Positions 63,921 through 64,000 of a stretch of 64,000 nucleotides of DNA are shown piece by piece. Location of the stretch: contig JANFAH010000015.1 in assembly GCA_024663395.1 (NCBI GenBank), forward strand, positions 620,001-684,000, in the 5' to 3' direction. How positions within the stretch are numbered: position 1 is the stretch's first letter; each line of letters opens with the position of its first letter. This stretch comes from Pisolithus tinctorius (taxonomy: Eukaryota > Basidiomycota > Agaricomycetes > Boletales > Pisolithaceae). A program made the position numbers and the translations under genes. The notes below the pieces were generated by a model. The model ran no database searches and had not been told where the DNA came from. It saw only the letters and a list, made by a program, of their open reading frames with translations.

Positions 63921-64000
63921 AATGAAGAAATGAGAGACTAGTGTGTGGCTCAGCTGAGCCTTGAGGCACAAGTGGGAGTGCAAAGAAGAGAAGTGGCAAG

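Noticed and set aside
1..64000. CRISPR arrays, operons, ribosome binding sites, bacterial insertion sequences
   Set aside because: None seen; introns and gene content are eukaryotic.

Overview
The window is nuclear DNA of a filamentous basidiomycete, most likely an agaricomycete. The evidence is short (about 50-60 nt) GT-AG introns, nuclear genes for mitochondrial proteins with presequences, a fungal-type sesquiterpene synthase, and several transposon families typical of agaricomycete genomes. I cannot name the species.

The window has two halves. Positions 1-16,400 are ordinary gene space with normal CG content. They hold a dual-specificity phosphatase, a tandem pair of small unknown genes (the second broken), a sesquiterpene synthase with a reading-frame break, the 51 kDa flavoprotein subunit of respiratory complex I, a probable 7-TM membrane protein, and core protein 2 of the cytochrome bc1 complex. 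A decayed possible membrane-protein remnant and a dispersed repeat complete this part.

From about 16,425 to the end the window is a nest of transposons. A DUF6589-type gene (16,935-29,231) is split by a Ty1/copia element (18,013-28,615; 292-bp LTRs; duplicated target GCACA) and by a mariner-like foldback element with 572-bp arms (29,232-30,807). The copia gag is itself split by two elements of about 1.86 kb that look like solo LTRs with 4-bp target duplications; one of these holds a third copy. Next come a decayed PIF/Harbinger element (about 31.6-34.15 kb) and an old Ty3/gypsy element (gypsy-1, about 35.2-42.3 kb). A second gypsy (gypsy-2, 42,313-59,845; 365-bp LTRs) follows. Its integrase holds a nearly intact chromodomain gypsy (gypsy-3, 44,654-52,233; duplicated target AAGTC). 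Its gag holds two more 1.86-kb elements in inverted orientation, with the gag piece between them flipped. The right end (59,846-64,000) is a tyrosine-recombinase (DIRS-like) retroelement cut by the gypsy-2 LTR.

Most interesting points: (1) gypsy-3 has a textbook -1 frameshift site (A-AAA-AAA, 6-nt spacer, 11-bp stem) joining gag to an ATG-less pol; (2) its primer site is complementary to the predicted 5' end of its own RNA, suggesting self-priming; (3) it carries an antisense, intron-containing gene with perfect Zn2Cys6 cysteine spacing, and gypsy-1 carries a decayed counterpart in the same place; (4) the 1.86-kb elements carry a conserved open frame of unknown function upstream of their TATA box; (5) target duplications record an inversion between two of these elements; (6) old elements are almost free of CG, and copia pol is broken almost only by TGA codons at former CGA arginines, as expected from cytosine methylation and deamination.
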